The notes under the pieces: generated by a model | The model's input: the letters and a program-made list of their open reading frames with translations, nothing else | Database searches by the model: none | Told to the model about the DNA's origin: nothing | Part shown: positions 34,469-43,667 of the stretch, one piece after another | How the letters are laid out: every line of letters starts with the position of its first letter | Numbering within the stretch: position 1 is the first letter of the stretch | Position numbers and translations under genes: made by a program | Source of the DNA: Hyphomicrobiaceae bacterium | GTDB lineage: Bacteria > Pseudomonadota > Alphaproteobacteria > Rhizobiales > Hyphomicrobiaceae | DNA: 64,000 nt | Assembly: GCA_030655135.1 (NCBI GenBank) | Contig: JAURWC010000042.1 | Coordinates: forward strand, 378,553 to 442,552 | Direction of reading: 5' to 3'

Positions 34469-35011
34469 CTATTTGACTTCCCAGAAGCGGATTTCGCTGG
34501 CGCCGGCATAATTGGAGTAATAGCCCAGCCAGGAGAACCACTCCATCAGCCATTTCGCCGACGACCGATAGCCGTTCCAGACGTCGATATGGTCGCCGGT
34601 CGGGGCGCCGGCCTGCCCTGCACGATGCCAATAGTTCTCGATATAGATGATGCCCGTGCGCCCGAAGATTTTTGGGTAGAACTGTGCCGCGTCGGCGCCG
34701 CTGTACACCTCGCGCGGTCCCACGCCGGCAATGTGCGGACCGATAGCGCCGCCGACCTGGCTGGCATTGATGAAGTGCATCTCCTCGCGGTTGTGCACGC
34801 CGCAGTGCGTGCAGCCGCCCAATTGCGATGGCTGCACACCAGCCCGGCGCAGGGCCACGCCCATGCGGATCGCGCACTGGTTATGGAAGACGGGGAAGCC
34901 GGTGTGGATGACTTCGCCATCCATATTGGTCAACTCGTGCGGCGCGATGCAGGGCATCTGCACGCTCTCATTGATGGGATGGCCGTGCCACAAATCACTG
35001 AACTGAACCAT
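34469..35011 (-). CDS. Tae4-like peptidoglycan amidase
   Basis: 180 residues without a signal peptide. NQCAIRMGVALRRAG matches the catalytic Cys helix of Tae4 (type VI amidase effector 4), with Cys46 as nucleophile; GRTGIIYIENYW and GDHIDVWNG match the strand pair bearing the catalytic His (His141). The third residue, an Asp 11 positions after the His in the Salmonella enzyme, is not at that place here; Asp143 may substitute. Members cleave the D-Glu/mDAP peptide bond. A His/Cys-rich insert (GGCTHCGVHNREEMHF, about 65-80) may bind metal. No VgrG, Hcp, PAAR or other type VI gene is within the window. It is followed by a small membrane protein. Confidence 0.8.
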   Translation of the reverse strand: MVQFSDLWHGHPINESVQMPCIAPHELTNMDGEVIHTGFPVFHNQCAIRMGVALRRAGVQPSQLGGCTHCGVHNREEMHFINASQVGGAIGPHIAGVGPREVYSGADAAQFYPKIFGRTGIIYIENYWHRAGQAGAPTGDHIDVWNGYRSSAKWLMEWFSWLGYYSNYAGASEIRFWEVK

Positions 35012-35085
35012 ACGTCAGCCTTCTGCCTATCGCCGCAGCGGTCTCATCCGACTGCGCTAAACCTAGATCTTTGCTCCACTAAGAT

Positions 35086-35355
35086 CTAGTCGCCGCACGC
35101 GCCAACCGTATCAGCGTCCTGGCAAACGCATTCCATCGGGTTTTTCACGTCATTTTGCTCGCAGATCCCTTTGGCCTTCTCCCATTCGGCCTTCGACATG
35201 CAAAGATTGCCGCCTGCCGGCCGGTCATCCGGGATCGAGACTTCATCGGCGGCGCATTTGATTTTCTTTGCGGCCGCATCGGAAACGAAAAGCACTCCAG
35301 GCGCGAGGGCCATCGAGACGGCAACGGTGCCAAACATCAACTTGCGGCTCGCCAT
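35086..35355 (-). CDS. Small secreted six-cysteine protein
   Basis: 89 residues with a signal peptide (MASRKLMFGTVAVSMALAPG and following, cut near AAA at 28). The mature part has six Cys (IKC, NLC, GIC, MEC, VC and GAC), so three disulfides are likely. No known domain. An inverted repeat CTAGATCTT / AAGATCTAG (35063-35089) spans the stop codon and could act as a weak terminator. It lies between rarA and the Tae4-like gene, inside the accessory insertion. Confidence 0.75.
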   Translation of the reverse strand: MASRKLMFGTVAVSMALAPGVLFVSDAAAKKIKCAADEVSIPDDRPAGGNLCMSKAEWEKAKGICEQNDVKNPMECVCQDADTVGACGD

Positions 35356-35425
35356 TTTGCACTCTCCAAACCAACCCTCGCTCTTCGCGAAGCATCGCGA
35401 TTTTAAAGCAGCGGTCCCGGCCGTG

Positions 35426-36739
35426 CTACCCCCCGCGCTCCTTGCGCAGCCGAGACCAGTAGTCCAGGCGCTTGCGGATATCGCGTTCGAAGCCGCGGTC
35501 GGGCGGGTCGTAGTATTGCGGGCGGCGCTTCAGCTCGTCGGGGAAGTAGTTCTGGCCGGAAAACGCGTCGGGCGCGTCGTGGTCGTAGGCGTATCCGTCG
35601 CCGTAGCCCTCGTCTTCCATCAGCTTGGTCGGCGCATTGAGAATGATCTTCGGCGGCGACAGCGAGCCGTGCTCCTTGGCAGCGCGCATCGCCGCCTTGT
35701 AGGCAACGTAGGCCCCGTTCGATTTCGGCGCGGTGGCGAGATAGATCGTGGCCTGCGCCAGCGCCAACTCGCCTTCCGGGCTGCCGAGGAAGTCGAACGT
35801 GTCCTTCGCGGCCAGCGCCTGCACCAGAGCCTGGGGGTCAGCCAGGCCAATGTCTTCCACCGCCATGCGCACGAGGCGACGGGCGATGAACAGCCGGTCT
35901 TCGCCGCCGTCGAGCATGCGGCACAGCCAGTATAGCGACGCGTCCGGATCGGAGCCACGCACCGACTTGTGCAGCGCGCTGATGAGGTTGTAGTGGCCGT
36001 CGCGGCTCTTGTCGTAGAGCGGTGCGCGGCGCTGAACGAGTTTCGTCAGGGCTGCCCGGTCGATCACCTTGCCGCCTGCAGGCACCGTCGAGAAGACTTC
36101 GTCGGCGAGATTGATGACGGAACGGCCGTCGCCATCGGCCATGTTCTTGAGGCCTTCGCGGGCCTCGGCATCGAGCGGCAGCACCCGGCCCTCTTCTTTC
36201 TCCGCGCGCTGGATCAGGTCTTCCAAGGCCGCATCGTCCAGACGGTGAAACGTCAGCACCGCAGCCCGGCTCAGCACGGCGGCGTTGAGTTCGAACGACG
36301 GGTTCTCCGTCGTGGCGCCGACCAGCGTGATCGTGCCGTCTTCCATGTGCGGCAGGAAGCTGTCCTGCTGCGAGCGGTTGAAACGGTGGATCTCGTCGAT
36401 GAACAGCAGCGTGCCCTTGCCCTGCTCACGCCGCGCCTTGGCGCGATCGAAGGCTTTGCGCAAATCCTGCACGCCCGAGAAGATGGCGGAGAGCTGTTCG
36501 AACTCGAGGCTCGTTGCGTCTGCCAGCAGCCTGGCTACCGTCGTCTTGCCCGAACCGGGCGGCCCCCATAAGATCATTGAGCCGACACGTCCGCTGTTCA
36601 GCATGCGCGTCAGCGTGCCCTCCAGCCCGACGATGTGATCCTGCCCTACGACCTCATCGAGCGTTTTGGGCCGCAAGCGATCCGCCAGCGGGCGCGGTGC
36701 ATTTTTCTCAAGCCCGGCTGCTTCGAACAGATTGCTCAT
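35426..36739 (-). CDS. rarA: Replication-associated recombination protein A
   Basis: Clamp-loader-like AAA+ ATPase acting at stalled forks. 437 residues. Walker A GPPGSGKTTVA (about residue 59), Walker B LLFIDEIHRFNRSQQDSFLP, the sensor region VGATTENPSFELNAAVLSR and the C-terminal tetramerisation region (SALHKSVRGSDPDASLYWL) are all in order. It starts 22 bases after the DegP-type gene and is probably co-transcribed with it. Confidence 0.96.
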   Translation of the reverse strand: MSNLFEAAGLEKNAPRPLADRLRPKTLDEVVGQDHIVGLEGTLTRMLNSGRVGSMILWGPPGSGKTTVARLLADATSLEFEQLSAIFSGVQDLRKAFDRAKARREQGKGTLLFIDEIHRFNRSQQDSFLPHMEDGTITLVGATTENPSFELNAAVLSRAAVLTFHRLDDAALEDLIQRAEKEEGRVLPLDAEAREGLKNMADGDGRSVINLADEVFSTVPAGGKVIDRAALTKLVQRRAPLYDKSRDGHYNLISALHKSVRGSDPDASLYWLCRMLDGGEDRLFIARRLVRMAVEDIGLADPQALVQALAAKDTFDFLGSPEGELALAQATIYLATAPKSNGAYVAYKAAMRAAKEHGSLSPPKIILNAPTKLMEDEGYGDGYAYDHDAPDAFSGQNYFPDELKRRPQYYDPPDRGFERDIRKRLDYWSRLRKERGG

Positions 36740-36761
36740 GTGCCCGCGCCATCGATGATCG

Positions 36762-38195
36762 TCATCCCGGCACCCGCAACTGCAGCACTTGGCCGCCGCG
36801 TTTGACCTCCACGGCCCAGACGCGGGGGTGCTGCTTGATGGCGTCGTCGAGTTCGGCGAGGGCCGTAATCGTCTGCCCGCCGACGCTCATGACGACGTCG
36901 CCGCGTTGGAAGCCGAGCCGGGCGGCGATCGATCCAGGGCGAACCGAAAGAATGACGACGCCCTCGTCGTCCAGGCCCAGTTCGTCGGCGAGGCCAGGCA
37001 GAATGTTGGACACGCGGGCGCCATCGAACGGATGTTGTCCCGCCAGGTTGCGCACGTCGTTCTTGCCGCCCGCTGGCGGCGCCGTCAGCGGCAAGTCGAT
37101 CGTGACAGGCTTGCCTTTGCGCATGACGCTGAGCGCAACCGTGCCGCCAACGCCTTTTGTCGTGAGGCGATAGTAGACCGAGCGCGGGTCCGTCACCTCG
37201 AACGCGTCGACCTTGACGATGACGTCGCCGGCCAGAAGCCCGGCCTTCGCGGCTGGGCCGTTGTCGCTGATGCGCCCGACCATCGCGCCCGTGACGCGAT
37301 CAAGGTTCAGGCCCTCGGCAATCTCGCGCGTGACGCTTTCCAGCTTGGCGCCGAGCCAGGGCCGCTCGACCTTTTTGCCGCTGGCCGCACCCTCCAGATA
37401 GACGCGGATAAGGTTCGAGGGGATGGCGAAGCCGATGCCATGCGAGCCGCCGGACTGCGAAAAGATCATCGTATTGATGCCGACGAGCTTGCCGGCCATG
37501 TCGACCAGCGCTCCGCCGGAGTTGCCGGGGTTGATCGCCGCGTCCGTCTGGATGAATACCTGCGCGTCGGAGTGGCCGATCTCGGTGCGCGTCTGCGCGG
37601 AGATGATGCCGCTGGTCACCGTCTGGCCGACGCCGAACGGATTGCCGATGGCCAGCACGAGATCGCCCACCTCCAGCGTGTCGGAGTTCTCCAGCTCGAT
37701 CGCCGGAAAGCGCTCGTTGCCGTTTTCGATTTTCAGGATGGCAATGTCGGTCTTCTCGTCCTGGGTAATCACCTTGGCATCGAACTCGCGCTTGTCCGAC
37801 AGCGCCACACGGATTTCGGTTTCGCCGCGGCCCTTGACGACGTGCGTGTTGGTGACGATCACCCCGTCAGGGCTGACGATCACACCGGAGCCCAGCGAAC
37901 TCTGGATACGGTCGGACGGCTGGCCGAACTGCTCGCCGAAGAAGCGGCGGAAAAACGGATCGTCGGCAAACGGCGAGTTACCCATTTTCACGCGGCTGCG
38001 CACATAGACGTTGACGACGGCAGGAGCCGCCGTGCGCACGATTGGCGCGAAGGAATACTGCGCTGCTTCCCGCGTGGGTGGTGGGATGCGCTGCTGCGCC
38101 TCGCCGTCCGTTGGGTGGGACATCGAAAGCGCGCCCACGGCGAGGGCGGCAACGCCGACCCACATCGCAGTCTTCTTAATCTGCAGCATGTTCAT
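36762..38195 (-). CDS. Periplasmic Do/DegP-type serine protease
   Basis: About 477 residues with a signal peptide (MNMLQIKKTAMWVGVAALAV..., cut near GEAQQ). Trypsin-like domain with the catalytic triad His in TNTHVV, Asp in EKTDIAIL and Ser in NPGNSGGALVD. Two PDZ domains follow (about residues 270-360 and 385-470: PAAKAGLLAGDVIVKVDAFE and IAARLGFQRGDVVMSVGGQ). Envelope quality control. The start at 38195 is chosen from two nearby ATGs; a TTG at 38222 is also open. First gene of the conserved block with rarA. Confidence 0.95.
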   Translation of the reverse strand: MNMLQIKKTAMWVGVAALAVGALSMSHPTDGEAQQRIPPPTREAAQYSFAPIVRTAAPAVVNVYVRSRVKMGNSPFADDPFFRRFFGEQFGQPSDRIQSSLGSGVIVSPDGVIVTNTHVVKGRGETEIRVALSDKREFDAKVITQDEKTDIAILKIENGNERFPAIELENSDTLEVGDLVLAIGNPFGVGQTVTSGIISAQTRTEIGHSDAQVFIQTDAAINPGNSGGALVDMAGKLVGINTMIFSQSGGSHGIGFAIPSNLIRVYLEGAASGKKVERPWLGAKLESVTREIAEGLNLDRVTGAMVGRISDNGPAAKAGLLAGDVIVKVDAFEVTDPRSVYYRLTTKGVGGTVALSVMRKGKPVTIDLPLTAPPAGGKNDVRNLAGQHPFDGARVSNILPGLADELGLDDEGVVILSVRPGSIAARLGFQRGDVVMSVGGQTITALAELDDAIKQHPRVWAVEVKRGGQVLQLRVPG

Positions 38196-38312
38196 CCGGT
38201 TGGTTCTCAGTATTTTGTTCAACGCCCTGGCGAGGCCGCACGGCGCCTTTTATATCAGGTCGGCGCACGGGAAAAGAAGGCCGCCCGGTGGCCGCAGGGC
38301 GGCTGTGTGCAA

Positions 38313-39338
38313 ATGGCCAAAACGGGCTGGGAGCCGATCAAGCTGATGAGACTACTGCGGTTTGCCGTGTACGGCCTTGTATGCTTGGCCCTCTTGACCC
38401 TGGTCCTGGGCATCTATGGGCTATGGGTGCCGGGACGGTCGTTTTCGGGCCAAGCGCCGGCATTGACCGCGCCGGAGCGCGAGTTGGCGGGGCGGCTGAA
38501 GGCGCACATCACGGCGATCGCGAGCGTGCCGCACAATACGCGCCGCCCGGCCGCACTGGAACGTTCGGCCGCTGCTGTTGAGGCCGCGTTCCGTTCGATG
38601 GGATATGAGCCACAAAAGCAGGTCTACGAATCCGACGGCGTCTCCGTCCGCAACATCTGGGTCACGATCGAGCCGGCAGGCGGAGATGACGTTGCAGCCG
38701 TGGTTGTCGGCGGGCACTACGATTCGGCGGGTGACGCGCCGGGCGCCAACGACAACGCGTCGGGCACGGCGGCGACGATCGAGCTGGCGCGGCTGCTCAA
38801 GGGCTACAAGCCGGCGCGGACGCGCATCTATCTCGTGGCGTTCGTCAACGAAGAGTCGCCCTATTGGGGCACGCAGGACCAAGGTGCGGCCCGGTTCGCC
38901 GATCTGCTGCTGCAAAAGGGCGAACGGGTGCGGGGAATGCTGTCGTTGGAGACGCTCGGTTGGTTCAATGACGAGCCCGGCAGCCAGACGTATCCCAAGC
39001 CGTTCAACTGGATCTATCCCGACATCGGGAATTTCGTGGCCATCGTCGGCATGCCCGGTTCCCGCAGCTGGCTGCACGAGGTGATTGCGCCATTCCGGCA
39101 TTCCGCCACGGTACCGTCAATCGGCGGCATTGCGCCCTCGTCCATTCCCGGCATCGCCTGGTCGGACCACGCCCCCTTCGCCGACCGCGGCATCCCAGCA
39201 CTGATGCTGACCGACACGGCCCCCTTCCGCTACCCGCACTATCACCGCACGAGCGACACCCCCGACAAGGTCGACGTGGAAACGCTGGCGCGGATCACGA
39301 CCGCGCTGGACAAGACGCTGCGGGAGCTGGCGCACTGA
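38313..39338 (+). CDS. Membrane-anchored M28 family metallopeptidase
   Basis: 341 residues from 38313; an ATG at 38346, just before the hydrophobic segment, is equally possible. One anchor helix (LLRFAVYGLVCLALLTLVLG, about 13-35). The peptidase domain has the zinc ligands in VVVGGHYDSAGDAPGANDNASG and the catalytic Glu pair in VAFVNEESPYWGTQDQG, with late ligands in SDHAPF and YPHYHRTSDTPDKVD. Likely a periplasmic aminopeptidase. It is divergent from the DegP-type gene and ends ten bases before a REPIN-like pair. Confidence 0.87.
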   Translation: MAKTGWEPIKLMRLLRFAVYGLVCLALLTLVLGIYGLWVPGRSFSGQAPALTAPERELAGRLKAHITAIASVPHNTRRPAALERSAAAVEAAFRSMGYEPQKQVYESDGVSVRNIWVTIEPAGGDDVAAVVVGGHYDSAGDAPGANDNASGTAATIELARLLKGYKPARTRIYLVAFVNEESPYWGTQDQGAARFADLLLQKGERVRGMLSLETLGWFNDEPGSQTYPKPFNWIYPDIGNFVAIVGMPGSRSWLHEVIAPFRHSATVPSIGGIAPSSIPGIAWSDHAPFADRGIPALMLTDTAPFRYPHYHRTSDTPDKVDVETLARITTALDKTLRELAH

Positions 39339-39347
39339 AACGCGAAA

Positions 39348-39443
39348 GGGGTCAGACCTCGGTCTGACCCCAATAACGAACGCTGCGACTGCATTCGTGA
39401 AACGTCGACGTCGGCGCAAAGCGTCAGAGCTAAGGTCTGACCC
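39348..39443. repeat. REPIN-like pair of GGGGTCAGACC palindromes
   Basis: An 11-bp perfect palindrome at 39348-39358/39361-39371 and a degenerate copy at 39423-39443 (GTCAGA...GGTCTGACCC), about 70 bases apart. Same layout as at 11037-11125. It fills the gap between the M28 gene and convergent ilvC. Confidence 0.8.
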
Positions 39444-39450
39444 TTCAGCC

Positions 39451-40584
<1,134 letters not shown>

Positions 40585-40614
40585 TCAACCGCTGCAGCAT
40601 TAAGGATGAGGGGG

Positions 40615-41163
40615 CTACATGGCCGATGCGCCCCGGCCGATGGCGGCGATGCCAGTACGGGAGACCTCGACCAGGCCCAGTTCCATCATCAGGTTGATGA
40701 ACGTCTCCAGCTTGGAGGGCTTGCCCGTGATCTCGAACACGAAGTGCTCGATCGAGGTATCGACGACCTGAGCGCGAAAAATCTCCGCCAGGCGCAGCGC
40801 CTCGATGCGCTTTTCACCTTTGCCGGCGACCTTGATCAGCGCCATTTCGCGCTCCAGAGCGCGGCCTTCCAGCGTCAGGTCGCGCACACGGTGCACCGGC
40901 ACGAGGCGTTCCAGCTGATGCTTGATCTGCTCGATGACGGCCGGCGTGCCGCGCGTGACGATGGTGATGCGCGAGATGTGCTTCTCGTGCTCGGTTTCCG
41001 TCACCGTCAGGCTGTCGATGTTGTAGCCGCGGCCAGAGAACAGCCCGATCACGCGCGCCAGCGTCCCCGGCTCGTTGTCGACGATCACCGACAGCGTGCG
41101 CGAGACGACGTCTTCGCGGATGGCGGGGGCTGTGTAGTGGCTCTGCGGATTGGGGTTGATCAT
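40615..41163 (-). CDS. ilvH: Acetolactate synthase small (regulatory) subunit
   Basis: 182 residues. The N-terminal ACT domain begins TLSVIVDNEPGTLARVIGLFSGRGYNIDSLTV, the valine-sensing fold; the C-terminal domain contains SKLETFINLMMELGLVEVSRTGI. It activates IlvB and confers valine inhibition. Its ATG overlaps the stop of an unrelated secreted protein gene (ATGA), so translation is coupled to that gene rather than directly to ilvB. Confidence 0.96.
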   Translation of the reverse strand: MINPNPQSHYTAPAIREDVVSRTLSVIVDNEPGTLARVIGLFSGRGYNIDSLTVTETEHEKHISRITIVTRGTPAVIEQIKHQLERLVPVHRVRDLTLEGRALEREMALIKVAGKGEKRIEALRLAEIFRAQVVDTSIEHFVFEITGKPSKLETFINLMMELGLVEVSRTGIAAIGRGASAM

Positions 41164-41729
41164 GGGCTGTCTTTTTTCTGCTCGTTGCCGTTGCTGTCGT
41201 TGGGGGGCGCGGCCTCTTCCGGCATTGCGCCGCCGGGGGCGCCGCCTTTGTTGCGCTTGGCTTTGGGGAAGACGATCTCGGCGAACGGCGTGAAGCCGTG
41301 CTTGTCGACCAGCTTCTTGAAGGCGCTCGCCTCGGCTGGGGTAACGTCATACTTGCTGAACGCGCCAGTCACGCGCTGGCCCATGGCCTGGGCCAGCACT
41401 TGGGGAGAAGGCGCGCGCGCCTTCTTCAGCGCTGCGGGCGGCATGCGCGAGTAGATCGTCGCCAGCGTCTGCGTATGAATGTAGTCCTGGGCGATGCAGC
41501 CTTCAAAAAAGCGCGTGTACTTCGTCGCCATGCCGTGGGTCTTGTAGCAGGCGATGATGAACTCGAAGGCTTTCGTCGCGCCTTGCTTGCGCTGCACGTT
41601 GCCAAGGCGGACGGCCGCCTCTTTGATGTTGGCGACCTGATCCCAATCGACCGCCGTCGTGGCAAGCGCGGGCGTGCTGCTCATGACGAGCAGCAGTGCC
41701 CCGACGCCTTGCGATCGTGTTGTTCTCAT
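41160..41729 (-). CDS. Secreted hypothetical protein inserted between ilvB and ilvH
   Basis: 189 residues from the ATG at 41729, which has AAGGGA eight bases upstream. Signal peptide MRTTRSQGVGALLLVMSSTPALA (cut near 23). The mature part is helical with two Cys (IIACYK and EGCIAQ) and ends in a charged Lys/Asn/Glu tail. No known domain. It overlaps ilvH by four bases and follows ilvB by 46 bases. Such a gene is unusual between the two subunits of acetolactate synthase. Function unknown. Confidence 0.75.
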   Translation of the reverse strand: MRTTRSQGVGALLLVMSSTPALATTAVDWDQVANIKEAAVRLGNVQRKQGATKAFEFIIACYKTHGMATKYTRFFEGCIAQDYIHTQTLATIYSRMPPAALKKARAPSPQVLAQAMGQRVTGAFSKYDVTPAEASAFKKLVDKHGFTPFAEIVFPKAKRNKGGAPGGAMPEEAAPPNDSNGNEQKKDSP

Positions 41730-41775
41730 CCGGGTTGTCCCTTGCGAGCCGGTCGTCGGTTGAGGGATGCCCGCC

Positions 41776-43542
41776 TTAGACGAGCACCTTGCCTTCCTTG
41801 CCGATGGCACGGCCGACTTCCTCGTCGGTCATGGTATCGCCCAGCAGCATCTCGTTGTGCGGCTTGCCGGATGGGATCATCGGGAAGCAGTTGGCAAGAG
41901 CCGCCACGCGGCAGTCGAAAATCACCGGCTTCTTGACGTTGATCATCTCGGTGATGGCCCCGTCGAGGTCGCCCGGCTTTTCGCACCGCATGCCGACCCA
42001 GCCGTAGGCTTCCGCCAGCTTGACGAAGTCGGGCAGGCTCTCGGTATAGCTGTGCGACAGGCGGTTGCCGTGCAGCAGCTGCTGCCACTGGCGCACCATG
42101 CCCATGTACTGGTTGTTGAGGATGAACACCTTGACCGGCAGGTCGTACTGCACGGCGGTGGAGCACTCCTGGATGTTCATCAGGATCGAGGCATCGCCCG
42201 CGATATCGATCACGAGCGATTTGGGATGCGCCAGCTGCGCGCCGATGGCGGCAGGCAGGCCGTAGCCCATCGTGCCCAGGCCGCCGGACGTCATCCAGCG
42301 GTTGGGTTCCTCGAAGTTGTAGAGCTGCGCCGCCCACATCTGATGTTGGCCGACTTCCGTCGTGATGTAGGTGTCGCGGTTCTTGGTCAGCTGGTACAGC
42401 CGCTCCACCGCGTACTGCGGCATGATCACGTCGCTGCCTTGCTTGTAGGACAGCGACTTCTTCGCGCGCCAGCCTTCGATCTGCTTCCACCACACCTTGT
42501 GGGCCGACTTGTCGAGCACGGCGGAGTGCGCCTTCCACAAGCGCAGCATGTCTTCCAGCACATACGCAACGTCGCCGATGATCGGCACGTCGACATGCAC
42601 GTTCTTGTTGATCGACGAGGGATCGATATCGATGTGGATCTTCTTGGAGCCGGGCGAGAATGCGTCGAGGCGGCCGGTAATGCGGTCGTCGAAACGCGCG
42701 CCGACGCAGACCATCACGTCGCAATCGTGCATGGCCCAGTTGGCTTCATACGTGCCGTGCATGCCGAGCATGCCGAGCCACTGCTTGTCGGACGCCGGAT
42801 AAGCCCCCAGGCCCATCAATGTCGAGGTGATCGGGAAGCCTGTCAGCCGCACGAGTTCGCGCAGCAGCTGGCTGGCCTTCGGGCCAGAGTTGATGACGCC
42901 GCCGCCGGTGTAGAACACCGGACGCTTGGCATTGGCCATCAGTTCGATGGCCTCGCGCACAGGGCCCTGGTCCGGCTTCAGCTTGGGACGGTAGGTCTTG
43001 TGGGCGATGTTGGACGGGCCGACGTAGTTGCCCAGCGCGAACTGGATGTCCTTGGGGATGTCGACGACCACCGGACCGGGCCGGCCCGAGCGGGCGATGT
43101 GGAACGCCTCGTGCAGCACGCGCGACAGGTCGTTGATGTTTTTCACCAGCCAGTTGTGCTTGGTGCACGGCCGTGTGATGCCGACGGTATCGCATTCCTG
43201 GAACGCGTCGTTGCCGATCAGATGCGTGGGCACCTGGCCGGTGATGCACACCAGCGGAATGGAATCCATCAAGGCGTCGGTGAGGCCCGTCACGGCATTG
43301 GTGGCCCCGGGGCCGGACGTCACGAGCACGACGCCCACCTTTCCGGTGGACCGCGCGTAGCCTTCGGCAGCGTGCACGGCCCCGCCTTCCTGGCGCACCA
43401 GGATGTGCTGGATCTTGTCCTGCTGGAACAGCTCGTCATAGATGGGCAGGACGGCGCCGCCGGGATACCCGAACAGCACCTCAACACCCTGATCGCAGAG
43501 CGCCTTGATCACCATCTCGGCGCCCGTCATCGCGCGTGCCAT
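41776..43542 (-). CDS. ilvB: Acetolactate synthase large (catalytic) subunit
   Basis: TPP- and FAD-dependent condensation of pyruvate or 2-oxobutyrate. 588 residues from 43542, which has an AAGGA site; an in-frame upstream codon at 43572 has none. N-terminal TPP domain: FGYPGGAVLPIYDELF with the catalytic Glu in RQEGGAVHAAEGYAR. The FAD domain lies in the middle, and the C-terminal TPP/Mg motif is IAGDASILMNIQECSTAVQYDL. Heads the branched-chain amino acid run. No leader peptide could be identified in the 125 bases upstream. Confidence 0.97.
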   Translation of the reverse strand: MARAMTGAEMVIKALCDQGVEVLFGYPGGAVLPIYDELFQQDKIQHILVRQEGGAVHAAEGYARSTGKVGVVLVTSGPGATNAVTGLTDALMDSIPLVCITGQVPTHLIGNDAFQECDTVGITRPCTKHNWLVKNINDLSRVLHEAFHIARSGRPGPVVVDIPKDIQFALGNYVGPSNIAHKTYRPKLKPDQGPVREAIELMANAKRPVFYTGGGVINSGPKASQLLRELVRLTGFPITSTLMGLGAYPASDKQWLGMLGMHGTYEANWAMHDCDVMVCVGARFDDRITGRLDAFSPGSKKIHIDIDPSSINKNVHVDVPIIGDVAYVLEDMLRLWKAHSAVLDKSAHKVWWKQIEGWRAKKSLSYKQGSDVIMPQYAVERLYQLTKNRDTYITTEVGQHQMWAAQLYNFEEPNRWMTSGGLGTMGYGLPAAIGAQLAHPKSLVIDIAGDASILMNIQECSTAVQYDLPVKVFILNNQYMGMVRQWQQLLHGNRLSHSYTESLPDFVKLAEAYGWVGMRCEKPGDLDGAITEMINVKKPVIFDCRVAALANCFPMIPSGKPHNEMLLGDTMTDEEVGRAIGKEGKVLV

Positions 43543-43667
43543 CGTCTCGTTCCTTTGCCTTGCTGATTGCAATGAATTGCGTCGCAGCCTAGGGAGAAAT
43601 TCCCGGTTGCAGAGCGGCGCACACTAACGGCGAGATATTAGAGGGTCAACGGTCAACTTATAATAAA

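Noticed and set aside
34199-35355. A type VI secretion cluster around the Tae4-like gene
   Set aside because: No Hcp, VgrG, PAAR, Tss or ClpV-like gene is present anywhere in the window.
36789-38312. N-terminal 500 codons of a frame that ends with the M28 peptidase
   Set aside because: Runs antisense through the DegP-type gene; the peptidase starts near 38313.
41767-43566. A 599-codon plus-strand frame across ilvB
   Set aside because: Antisense shadow; His/Asp-rich translation typical of the reverse of a GC-rich gene.
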